Shown here: positions 20,053-28,710 of the stretch, piece after piece
How the letters are laid out: each line of letters starts with the position of its first letter
Numbering within the stretch: the first letter of the stretch is position 1
Source: an uncultured Alphaproteobacteria bacterium
GTDB taxonomy: Bacteria > Pseudomonadota > Alphaproteobacteria > UBA7985
Length of the DNA stretch: 64,000 bases
Reading direction: 5' to 3'
NCBI GenBank assembly: GCA_905479265.1
Contig: CAJQLX010000037.1
Coordinates: forward strand, 16,161 to 80,160
Notes under the pieces: model-generated
What the model was told of the DNA's origin: nothing
Databases searched by the model: none
Seen by the model: the letters and a program-made list of their open reading frames with translations, nothing else
Made by a program: the position numbers and the translations under genes

Positions 20053-20888
20053 CAGCCGAGCTTGTACACCCGCTTGTTGCCATGGCGATAAGCAACGTTC
20101 AGACGACTGGGAATCAGATCCATCGTTATGATGTCACGGTCGCTGAAAACCCGATCGCCGGGATCAAGCAGGTCGTCAGGAATCAGCGTGTAGCGCTTGT
20201 TCATATAGGGTGCCACCGCTGCCATGCCGCAGGTGTCGTCCGGATCGACGGGCGCGGCGGTTTCGTCGGGTTGATTGTTATCAAGCAGCTCATTGAGCAG
20301 AAGCAGACCGCCCAAAATAAGACCGCCTGTGACGATCTGTTCTTCCAAACTTGGTCCCGTGCCGCCAGATGCAGCACCGGATTCAGGGCTGCTGTCGGCG
20401 ACTTCCTCTTCGGGGGCCAGTTCAGCCGGTGGGCTGTCCTCGACCTGATTTGCTCCCGCCAAAGCCGCGATTTCCGCCTCGCTCGCAGAGCCAAAAATCA
20501 GGGTTGCTGAAACATAGTTGCCGGACGCGCCGAGTTCAGCGCTGTAATCCATAACGATTTCACCGTTGACCAAAAAGGCATCGAATTCGTGGAAGTCTTC
20601 GCCGTTCTCCAAGAAAGCTTGCCAACGCACCACATTTCCAAAGGCATCGTAAAACAGTTCCGCGCGCGTCGCGCCCCAGCTGCACAATTGCGCATCACAG
20701 TCGCCGACGACTTCGAGAATGGAGATGTCTTCGGTGCCGCGAAGGTTCAGCAGTTTTGGCACTTGGTTCTGCTGGCCCAAGAGCTTCCAGTACCCAGCAG
20801 CACCTTCCCAATCCGCCATCGCTGGACGAGCAAGCGTAAGGGCAAGAATGACGGCTAAGATGGTGTTGAGTTTGATGAATAATCGCAT
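20046..20888 (-). CDS. Secreted protein with C-terminal peptidase inhibitor I78-like domain
   Basis: Signal peptide MRLFIKLNTILAVILALTLARPAMA; C-terminus DTCGMAAVAPYMNKRYTLIPDDLLDPGDRVFSDRDIITMDLIPSRLNVAYRHGNKRVYKLGCY fits the I78 pattern (TMDxxPxRLNV...GC). Confidence 0.7.
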   Translation of the reverse strand: MRLFIKLNTILAVILALTLARPAMADWEGAAGYWKLLGQQNQVPKLLNLRGTEDISILEVVGDCDAQLCSWGATRAELFYDAFGNVVRWQAFLENGEDFHEFDAFLVNGEIVMDYSAELGASGNYVSATLIFGSASEAEIAALAGANQVEDSPPAELAPEEEVADSSPESGAASGGTGPSLEEQIVTGGLILGGLLLLNELLDNNQPDETAAPVDPDDTCGMAAVAPYMNKRYTLIPDDLLDPGDRVFSDRDIITMDLIPSRLNVAYRHGNKRVYKLGCY

Positions 20889-21110
20889 GACGTCCTCCGG
20901 CTTGAGCGCTCTAAAAGGCCCCCAAACACTCTCTAAGGTCAATAAAGCACTTTCTAATATAAAAGAAAAAACGTCCAAAAACGTTCACAAATGCGCGTTT
21001 AAATCACAAAAATGCGCAGAAATGCAGAAGTAACCTCTTGGAAGCTCGACGATGGGCCGCGCAGCGCTTCATTTCTTGATTTGGTTCTCGGCGGGCTGGA
21101 TAGTGACCGC

Positions 21111-21716
21111 ATGTTCAGTTTTACCCTCGCCCTCATTTTATTGATGTTCACGCCCGGCCCTGCTGTTTTGACCGCTGCCGGATTTGGCGCGTCCTATGGC
21201 TTTCGGCGTTCGGTGGGTTTTGTCATTGGTTTGCTGATTGGCGCGAACCTCGTCTGCTTGGCGATTGTTAGCGGGTTTGCCGCGGTCCTCTTCTCCGTGC
21301 CATGGCTCAGACTGGTATTGGTGGCGGCATCGTTCGGTTTTTTGCTCTTTCTGGCGAGTAAGATTGCTCTGGCTGGGGTCAAGCTGGCGTTCATCAGCTC
21401 AAGCCGGCCACCGGGAATCATCGGCGGTATCTTGATCCAAACCGTCAATCCGAAGGCTTACGCCGTTATGACGTCCATGGTCACAGGCTTCAGCTACGCG
21501 CCGGATAACCTTGGTTTTGAGTTAACAACGAAGATCCTGATCGCCAACGTCATTTGGTTGCCGATGCATTTGATGTGGCTTTGGGCCGGGGTTCGGTTGC
21601 ACGCGCTGAACCTTTCAGATCGCACTCAAAGGTGGATAAACGTCACGATGGCAGGCGGTTTGGTGCTGGTGGTCTTGCTGTCGGCATCATCGTTTCTGAC
21701 CGCGGAGCAGGCTTAA
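21111..21716 (+). CDS. LysE family translocator
   Basis: FTLALILLMFTPGPAVLTAAGFGASYGFRRSVGFVIGLLIGANLV. Confidence 0.85.
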   Translation: MFSFTLALILLMFTPGPAVLTAAGFGASYGFRRSVGFVIGLLIGANLVCLAIVSGFAAVLFSVPWLRLVLVAASFGFLLFLASKIALAGVKLAFISSSRPPGIIGGILIQTVNPKAYAVMTSMVTGFSYAPDNLGFELTTKILIANVIWLPMHLMWLWAGVRLHALNLSDRTQRWINVTMAGGLVLVVLLSASSFLTAEQA

Positions 21717-22012
21717 ACCAGTCCATTCGGTCAACCGATTGGTTTCTGTATTTCCGGTCACAGCGATAAGCTAAACCATTGCGCAAGAAACAAAAAATAT
21801 CGATTTGAGGAGGAATAATAAATCCAAGGCAAAAAATTTGCATAATAATGAATATGAAGGCGAAATACACTTGGAGTCGCATAAAGTTTTGATAAAAATC
21901 AAACGTCGCGTGCTGCTTGAAGTGGCTTGGACGAAGGCTAAAAAATTCCCTTCTTCTGAACGCCTTAGGAACATGTGGCCATCACCAATATTCCAAACGG
22001 AGCCCTGGTCTC

Positions 22013-22447
22013 ATGGAAGAACTTCAGATTTTCAACGCCCAAACTCAGTCTTACGTCGCAAACGGTTTGTTCCAAATTGCTGTTGTCATCGGCGTCTTCA
22101 TCGTATTCCGCGCCGCGCGTTTTGCCCGTCAAAACAACATTGCAGCCAAAGTGCTGGTCTCACTCTTTGGTCTCGTCATTAGTTTCTTCAGCCTGAACAT
22201 CGGCTCTCTTCGTCCGCAGATTGAACAACTCACGGCGCTGCGTCTTGCTGACGCGCAAGCCGCTGGCGCGACGCTTTCAAACAACGCGGTCGCGTACATT
22301 GAGCAGATTGGCATGAGCGCGGGTGAGGTGCTTCCGGCACAGGCAAACCTGTTCGGTGACATTGGTACGGTTGTCTTCACGGCTGTCTTCTTGCTGATCG
22401 CCTTGGGCACCATCTGGGTGCCGGGTTCCGACTTCTCCGAGAAGTAA
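22013..22447 (+). CDS. Small membrane protein of unknown function
   Basis: 144-aa product with three hydrophobic segments; followed by a strong terminator. Confidence 0.65.
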   Translation: MEELQIFNAQTQSYVANGLFQIAVVIGVFIVFRAARFARQNNIAAKVLVSLFGLVISFFSLNIGSLRPQIEQLTALRLADAQAAGATLSNNAVAYIEQIGMSAGEVLPAQANLFGDIGTVVFTAVFLLIALGTIWVPGSDFSEK

Positions 22448-22480
22448 ATCGATCACACTCACATTTCGTGAGGCGACATG

Positions 22481-22525
22481 GGGTGCGCGCTGGCCTGAAA
22501 AAGGGTCAGCGCGCACCCTTTTTTT
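22481..22525 (+). terminator. Rho-independent terminator
   Basis: GGGTGCGCGCTGGCC-tgaaaaa-GGTCAGCGCGCACCC followed by TTTTTTT. Confidence 0.93.
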
Positions 22526-22592
22526 GTTGGCATAAAGTGCGGAGCCTTGGGCGGGAATGTGTGATACGTCCCCCTCAGCAAAGGGGCGAGAT

Positions 22593-23276
22593 ATGAGTGA
22601 CGCAGCGCATCAGGCACACATTCAGTCTGTTTTGACACTGATCGACCAGCGCATTCAAACAGGGCGTCGAACCGTCGTTGCCATCGCTGGCCCACCGGCG
22701 TCGGGCAAATCAACGCTGGCTGAGGCCGTTGTTCAGCAACTGAACCAGCAGGCGATTGAAGCCCCCGCGTATCAAGCCGCACTTCTGCCCATGGACGGGT
22801 ATCACTTGGATAACGTCACGCTCGACCAACGGGGGCTCCGCGCGCGAAAGGGTTCCGTTGACACCTTTGCTGCTGCTGAATTTTGCGCGGCGGTGCGGGC
22901 GGTTGCCGAGCTTGGGTCTGCCCATGACATGCCGGGCTTTGATCGAGACAGCGACAGCGTCGTTGCCGGGCAAATTCGGGTGGACCCTTCCACGCAGATT
23001 ATCGTGGTTGAGGGCAATTACCTGCTGCTGGACCGCTCGCCTTGGCGAGACTTGCAGGGTTTCTATGCGGCCACGGTCTTTGTTTGCGCGCCGCGAACTG
23101 TGCTGCGGGAGAGGTTGATGGCCCGGTGGAACGATCAGAATTTGTCGGAACAGGAGGCGGCGGCGAAGGTTGCGATCAACGACCTGCCCAACGCTGATGT
23201 GGTGCTCAGAGAGCGTTTGGCGGCTGATTTGCTGATCGAGCACAAGACGTCAGATATTCTGCAATCCGAGCCATAG
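22593..23276 (+). CDS. Nucleoside/sugar kinase-like P-loop protein (uridine kinase/FrcK-like)
   Basis: RRTVVAIAGPPASGKSTLAEAVV Walker A; MDGYHLDNVTLDQRGLRARKGSVDTFA. Confidence 0.85.
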   Translation: MSDAAHQAHIQSVLTLIDQRIQTGRRTVVAIAGPPASGKSTLAEAVVQQLNQQAIEAPAYQAALLPMDGYHLDNVTLDQRGLRARKGSVDTFAAAEFCAAVRAVAELGSAHDMPGFDRDSDSVVAGQIRVDPSTQIIVVEGNYLLLDRSPWRDLQGFYAATVFVCAPRTVLRERLMARWNDQNLSEQEAAAKVAINDLPNADVVLRERLAADLLIEHKTSDILQSEP

Positions 23277-23352
23277 CCGGTGGAGACCAATGTGCTCAGC
23301 GGTGGGATGGGCTTGAAAGCTTGGATCGGCTCTGACACGTTGCTGGCTTGCT

Positions 23353-26300
23353 GTGGTCGGAGCACCGCAGGCCCATCATGATAGGCGCGAACGCGTGAGC
23401 CCAGAGACATCCCCCATCGACCCCCTTACTTATTGGGCTGAGCAGGCTTCCTTGCATTGGGGCGGTCAACCCGCCTTGCAGCCGCTCTACGGCGAATATG
23501 ATCTCAATTTTCACGCTCAAGAGGCTGACGGCTCGGCCAGTGTGCTCAAGGTCATGCGGGTGGACTGCGTGCCGGCTGAAATCGATGTTCAAATTGGGCT
23601 TTTATCGCAGCTTGAAGACGTGCCGGGTGTGCCGGTGCCTGAGGTCATTCCGACGGCCACAGGGGCGAACTACGCGCAGGCGCAGGATCAAGACGGGCAC
23701 GTGCGCTTGATGTGGCGGGTGGGATTGCTGCCCGGCGCAACCTTGGACCAGCATGCGCCCACCCGAGGCCTTGCGCATCAAATTGGTACGATGACCGCGC
23801 ACATGCACGAGGCCCTGAGTGGGTTTCGGCATCCAAGCCTGAAGCGCACGCTCAAGTGGGATTTGTGCGCGGCGGACTGGATCGAAAACCATCTCTCTGT
23901 GTTCGACGATCAGCAGGCGGTTCAAACGCAAATCGCTGCATTGCTGCAGTGGTATCAGACACAGGGCCAGCCCTTGTTGCGACGATTGCCGCAGCAGGCG
24001 ATCCACAACGACCTGAACCAGCAGAACGTGCTGGCCGTTGGGCGCTCCGGCATGGGGCCAGAGCTGTCTGGTGTGATCGATTTTGGCGATTCGCTCTATA
24101 ATCCTCGGGTGGCCGATTTGGCGATCGCCGGCGCTTACCTTGCGATGGATCAGGAACAACCGGTCGAGGCTGTTGCCTCCTTGGTTGCGGGCTATTCGAA
24201 AGCTGCGACGTTGTCGTCGGAAGAGCTCGATGCCCTTTGGCCGCTGTTGCTGATGCGGTTGGCGGTTAGTGTCATTAATTCCGGGCTGCGGAAAGTGGAA
24301 TTTCCGGACGATGCTTATGTTGTCATCTCGGAACAGCCAGCGCTGGCCCTGCTCCGCATGGCCCGTGACTTGGACCCCCGGTATGTCGCGATGCGGTTGC
24401 GGCAGGCGGCGGGCGGTTCTGAAACGGGCGGAAAGGCGTCTGTGCCGCAGCACATGGCGGCCGCTATGTTTACCGATGATTTAACGCAGGCCCACATCCT
24501 CGATCTTACGCCCGCAAACGTGCATCTGGGCGCCAATCGCACCGAACCCGATCAGCAGCAGCTCGATGCGGTGATGCAAGCGGCGGGCGCGCACGGTGGT
24601 GCGGTTCTTGGTCGCTATGGCGAAGCGCGGTTGATTTACGGCGGTGAAGCGTTTGGCCGGACCGACCATGTTGCCAGACGGCGGCGGACGGTTCACATCG
24701 GCATCGATGTGTTTTTGCCGCCTGAAACGGCTGTACATGCGGTGCTGCCGGGGCGGGTTGTTCAGGCGGACTATCGTCCAACGCGCCACGACTATGGCGG
24801 AACGCTCATCCTTGAACATGAAGGCGAGGACGGTAGGGTCTTTCGCGCGCTCTATGGCCATCTCAGCCGCGCTTCAGCGGAATACATGCAGGTTGGTCAA
24901 CGGTTCGAGGCGGGTGACGTGATCGCGCGCTTGGGGGGTGTGGAAGAAAATGGCGGCTGGCCACCGCATCTGCATTTGCAAGTCAGCGGGGCCGACGCAT
25001 CGGCAAATATCGATCTTTGGCCCGGTGTCGTTGATGCTGATGGTTGGGATCTGTGGAAAGCGCTGTTCCCCAATCCGGCGGGACTGCTTGGTATTCCGGA
25101 GGCGTCGATTGATGCGCGGCCTTCGCCGCTGTCGTCGCTGAAAGACCGGCGCAAGGCAATGACAGCGGCAAACCTCAAGCTGTCATACCGTGAACCGATC
25201 AACATGATCCGGGGTCAAGGAAGCACGCTCATCGATGCCGACGGTCGCCGGTTTCTTGATGCTTACAACAATGTTCCTCACGTTGGACATGCGCACCCGC
25301 ATGTGGCGCAGCGGGTTGCGGAACAGGTCCAGCGGCTTAGCACCAACACGCGGTACTTGTCCGAGCAGCATTTGGATTATGTTGAACACCTGCTTTCGCT
25401 GTTTCCAGATGCGTTTGATACCTGCTTTCTGGTGAACTCTGGCAGTGAAGCAAACGAGGTCGCGATGCGCCTTGCCGGTGCATTCACGGGCCGTAAAGAC
25501 ATGGCGGTGTCCGAGGTCGGCTATCACGGGATTACGCAAAAGGCGCTGGACGTCAGTCACTACAAGTTCGCGGGTCCAGGCGGGCAGGGGCAGGAAGACT
25601 GGGTGCATGTGCTGCCCATTCCAAACACGTTTAGCGGCCCGTTTCAGGGGGCTGACGCCGCCCGGGACTACGCCGATCAAGCCGCCGATCTCATTGAACA
25701 GATTGGCGGCGCAGAGCAAACCCTGGCGGGTTGCTTGCTGGAGATTTTCCCCAGTGTCGGCGGGCAACTTATTCCGCCCACCGGCTATCTCCAAAGCCTT
25801 GAACGCGCAGTAAAGGCCCAAGGCGGTCTGCTGATTGCCGATGAGGTACAGACCGGGTTAGGGCGGCTTGGCTCCCATTTTTGGGCGTTTGAGCACCAAG
25901 GGTTGCGCCCGGATATTGTGGTGCTGGGAAAGCCAATCGGCAACGGGCACCCCATGGGGGCGGTCATCACGCGCAAGGAGATCGCGGCATCGTTCAACAA
26001 CGGGATGGAGTTCTTTTCGACCTTTGGCGGATCAACGGTTTCCTGCGCCGCGGGGAAGGCTGTCTTGGACGTTATCGAAGCGGAAAACCTGACTGATTTG
26101 GCGGCTCGAACCGGGTCCATGCTTCTCGATGGGCTGGCGTCCCTGTTCGCGGACTGCACGCTTTCCGCTGATGTGCGGGGGCTGGGTTTGTTTCTGGGCG
26201 TGGAGCTGTGCCTTGATGACGGGCACCCGGCCACGGAGGTTGTGGGCCGGTTGGTGAACGCCATGCGGGATCGGCGGATCCTGATGGGGTCGGATGGGCC

Positions 26301-26415
26301 GCATGATAGCGTTTTAAAGATCCGGCCCCCCATTTGCTTCACCGAAGCGGACGCTGCCTTTTTCCTCGAAGCGATGGATGACAGCTTGCGCGCTCTGAGC
26401 CTGCGGTCTTCGTAA
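23353..26415 (+). CDS. Three-domain fusion: APH-like kinase + M23 (LytM) domain + class III PLP aminotransferase/phospho-lyase
   Basis: APH motifs HNDLNQQN and VIDFGD; M23 motifs HIGIDVF, YGHLS, PHLHLQ; aminotransferase motifs NSGSEANEVAMRLA, DEVQTGLGRLGSHFWAFE, LGKPIGNGHPMGAV. Confidence 0.9.
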   Translation: MVGAPQAHHDRRERVSPETSPIDPLTYWAEQASLHWGGQPALQPLYGEYDLNFHAQEADGSASVLKVMRVDCVPAEIDVQIGLLSQLEDVPGVPVPEVIPTATGANYAQAQDQDGHVRLMWRVGLLPGATLDQHAPTRGLAHQIGTMTAHMHEALSGFRHPSLKRTLKWDLCAADWIENHLSVFDDQQAVQTQIAALLQWYQTQGQPLLRRLPQQAIHNDLNQQNVLAVGRSGMGPELSGVIDFGDSLYNPRVADLAIAGAYLAMDQEQPVEAVASLVAGYSKAATLSSEELDALWPLLLMRLAVSVINSGLRKVEFPDDAYVVISEQPALALLRMARDLDPRYVAMRLRQAAGGSETGGKASVPQHMAAAMFTDDLTQAHILDLTPANVHLGANRTEPDQQQLDAVMQAAGAHGGAVLGRYGEARLIYGGEAFGRTDHVARRRRTVHIGIDVFLPPETAVHAVLPGRVVQADYRPTRHDYGGTLILEHEGEDGRVFRALYGHLSRASAEYMQVGQRFEAGDVIARLGGVEENGGWPPHLHLQVSGADASANIDLWPGVVDADGWDLWKALFPNPAGLLGIPEASIDARPSPLSSLKDRRKAMTAANLKLSYREPINMIRGQGSTLIDADGRRFLDAYNNVPHVGHAHPHVAQRVAEQVQRLSTNTRYLSEQHLDYVEHLLSLFPDAFDTCFLVNSGSEANEVAMRLAGAFTGRKDMAVSEVGYHGITQKALDVSHYKFAGPGGQGQEDWVHVLPIPNTFSGPFQGADAARDYADQAADLIEQIGGAEQTLAGCLLEIFPSVGGQLIPPTGYLQSLERAVKAQGGLLIADEVQTGLGRLGSHFWAFEHQGLRPDIVVLGKPIGNGHPMGAVITRKEIAASFNNGMEFFSTFGGSTVSCAAGKAVLDVIEAENLTDLAARTGSMLLDGLASLFADCTLSADVRGLGLFLGVELCLDDGHPATEVVGRLVNAMRDRRILMGSDGPHDSVLKIRPPICFTEADAAFFLEAMDDSLRALSLRSS

Positions 26416-26454
26416 CGGCGTCTTCATCTCTCACACTGTCAAAGGCCACGTTCA

Positions 26455-26850
26455 ATGATCGAGCGCTCCCTAAGCGGTTTTACCGTTATCGTTCCGACTT
26501 ACGACGAAGGCCTCGCGTGCTTTCGCGACAAGATGGGTTTTGCCGTCATCGACGACGTGGACTTGGGGGGCGGCAAGCGGTGGCTGACCGTGGCCCCGTC
26601 CAATGACAGTCAGGCCCGCGTGGTTCTCGCCCAGCCGAGCAACGACATTCAACGCCAGTCGATGGGGCAGCAGGTTGGGGACCGCGTTGGGTTTTTCTTG
26701 CAAACCGATGACTTCGACCGCGACCACGCGGCTTTCACCGAACAGGGCATTGAATTCCAAGAAGCGCCGCGCACGGAGCCTTACGGTAAAGTTGCCGTGT
26801 TCCGAGATGACTTCGGCAATCTTTGGGATCTCATTCAGCCGAACATTTAA
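26455..26850 (+). CDS. VOC (glyoxalase/bleomycin resistance) family protein
   Basis: FTVIVPTYDEGLACFRDKMGFAVIDDVDLGGGKRWLTVAP... GKVAVFRDDFGNLWDLIQ. Confidence 0.88.
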   Translation: MIERSLSGFTVIVPTYDEGLACFRDKMGFAVIDDVDLGGGKRWLTVAPSNDSQARVVLAQPSNDIQRQSMGQQVGDRVGFFLQTDDFDRDHAAFTEQGIEFQEAPRTEPYGKVAVFRDDFGNLWDLIQPNI

Positions 26851-26880
26851 GAGGCCGGGTTTAAGCCGGGTGGAAAACCC

Positions 26881-26916
26881 AAAAAGCAGTGGCTCTGAAG
26901 CGATGCTCAGAGCCAC
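26881..26916 (-). terminator. Terminator of the minus-strand duplicated secreted protein
   Basis: Minus strand: GTGGCTCTGA-gcatcgct-TCAGAGCCAC followed by tgcttttt. Confidence 0.75.
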
Positions 26917-26925
26917 CATTTGGTC

Positions 26926-27699
26926 CTACTGAGCAACAAACAGCACGGGTGCGTCGTAGACATCCAGCAGCTCAAAACCCGGTGCGGTTTCGGCTGTTGC
27001 GGCTCGGGCAGCGCGCGATTGTGCGAGAACGCCTTCGAGCGCATCGTTGACCGGGTAAAAGGTCAAAATAGCGATGCTGCTTTCAGACAGTCGAACGGGG
27101 TAAAGACGGCTGGCGCCCAGATCCACAAAGGCTTGGAGCTGGCCCGCCAAAGCGGGGTCTTGTGCCAAAGCTGCCGGATCAGCGGGAACATTCCAAACGG
27201 AAATGCTGACGTGCTCGCTTTGGCCTTCAGCCCCCGGACAGCCCCCTGCGCTGCTGCTTCCAGAAAGCAGGATGCATCCACCGTCACTTGAGCTGACACT
27301 GCCAAGGCCGCCGGAGAGATAGCCCAGACGGCTTGTTGCTGGTGTCGCATCGATTTGCGTCAGCGCTACGCCTTGCAGCACCTCCAGCATTTCAAATCCC
27401 GGATTGTTCGCGGCCCCGTCTCGTAGGGCGGCGGTCTGTTCCAGCACGCCATCAAGGGCGTCGTTCATCGCATAGAACGTGATGTTGGCAACCTCGCTTT
27501 CTGACAGTCGCGCGGAGTGAATTTGATCGGCTCCTGCATCGATCACGCTCTGAAACTGCGCCACCAAAGCGGGGTTTTGGATCAGGGCGGCAGGGTCGGC
27601 AGGGACATTCCAGAACGACATACTGACATAAGCAGCTTGGGCAGAGGCCAGAGACGGAATGGAAAGGGACGCTAACGCTATCGCAATGAGTCGTTTCAT
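26926..27699 (-). CDS. Secreted protein of unknown function with two homologous ~90-aa halves
   Basis: Signal peptide; YVSMSFWNVPADPAALIQNPALVAQFQSVIDAGADQIHSARLSESEVANITFYAMNDALDGVL versus HVSISVWNVPADPAALAQDPALAGQLQAFVDLGASRLYPVRLSESSIAILTFYPVNDALEGVL. Confidence 0.75.
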   Translation of the reverse strand: MKRLIAIALASLSIPSLASAQAAYVSMSFWNVPADPAALIQNPALVAQFQSVIDAGADQIHSARLSESEVANITFYAMNDALDGVLEQTAALRDGAANNPGFEMLEVLQGVALTQIDATPATSRLGYLSGGLGSVSSSDGGCILLSGSSSAGGCPGAEGQSEHVSISVWNVPADPAALAQDPALAGQLQAFVDLGASRLYPVRLSESSIAILTFYPVNDALEGVLAQSRAARAATAETAPGFELLDVYDAPVLFVAQ

Positions 27700-27749
27700 G
27701 GGTTGGTTCCTTTGGTTGATGAAGCCAAAGGGTGATTTGAACTGATGTC

Positions 27750-28060
27750 GGTTTCAATAAAAATTAGGAAAAATGGTGGCAACTTCCATATTTTTTCAAA
27801 TGAAATTGAAAAATTATTCGCATTTGTGAAGGAAAATCGAATTTTTGATCTAAAAAATCGAAAACAAAATTACTCAGAGAAATAAAAAAGAAAATGATAA
27901 GAAATATCTTTATTGCTCGGTGTATTGTAAGAATGAAATATTTACTGAGATTTCAGAAATATTACCAAAGTAAAATTATAAAAATATTTTCTACAACAAA
28001 TTGACAAATATTAGTTTTAACGAATAGCATTTAAACCACGGGAGGCATGGGCGCAGTCAA
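27750..28060. other. AT-rich intergenic island
   Basis: A/T-dominated sequence with many A/T runs, no convincing ORF, sharply different from the GC-rich surroundings. Confidence 0.8.
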
Positions 28061-28247
28061 TATTAGTGAATTCATTCGGGCTCTTTGTGCGGCGAATGAT
28101 CAGCGAATATTGTGCTCACCATCGCGCGAATGTCAGTGTTGGTCGTCCGTTAGGTGAGTGTTGAACCTGCCACAGCGTGTGGGTTCGATGTGCAGCAACA
28201 ATGCAGGCCCCGATTTTTGAATAAATTCTTTAATAAGGAACGAAAAA

Positions 28248-28652
28248 ATGCTGGGTAAACACGTAGGCTCAATGAGCGGCGCAACCACTGTTAAGGCACT
28301 CCCAAGCGATTACGGGATGCCATCCTTGGAAACCACTGGCGCAGGCCAGGGCACCTTGCTCGGTCATGACGTACAGTTCATGGCAACATACTCCGCTGAC
28401 ATGCAGCCAGACGGCTCTTTTTACGGTGAGTGCCCGAACTCAGGCGTGATCTTGTCGGCAGCTGGGGCGGCGACTTACCGGGCGACTGGTGCTGGTCATC
28501 CAACGCCAGACGGCGGCTCTATGTTCCGCGGTGCGGTATACTTTTCTAGCCATTCAGAAGCATTCGCTGAGCTTAACGGTAAGGCGTGCGTTTACAGCTG
28601 GGACGTTGATGCCAATGGTGTCGCACAGTGGGAAATCCACGTCGTCGAATAA
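28248..28652 (+). CDS. Hypothetical 134-aa protein
   Basis: Intact ORF with coding-like composition; no family recognised. Confidence 0.6.
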   Translation: MLGKHVGSMSGATTVKALPSDYGMPSLETTGAGQGTLLGHDVQFMATYSADMQPDGSFYGECPNSGVILSAAGAATYRATGAGHPTPDGGSMFRGAVYFSSHSEAFAELNGKACVYSWDVDANGVAQWEIHVVE

Positions 28653-28710
28653 GCTCTTTTCGGGCTAAAACGCCGGATAGAGGTCGCCAGCGTGGCGGCC
28701 TCTGACCTCT

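Noticed and set aside
23602-24453. 283-aa minus-strand ORF inside the kinase-M23-aminotransferase gene
   Set aside because: Shadow ORF within a confidently assigned gene.
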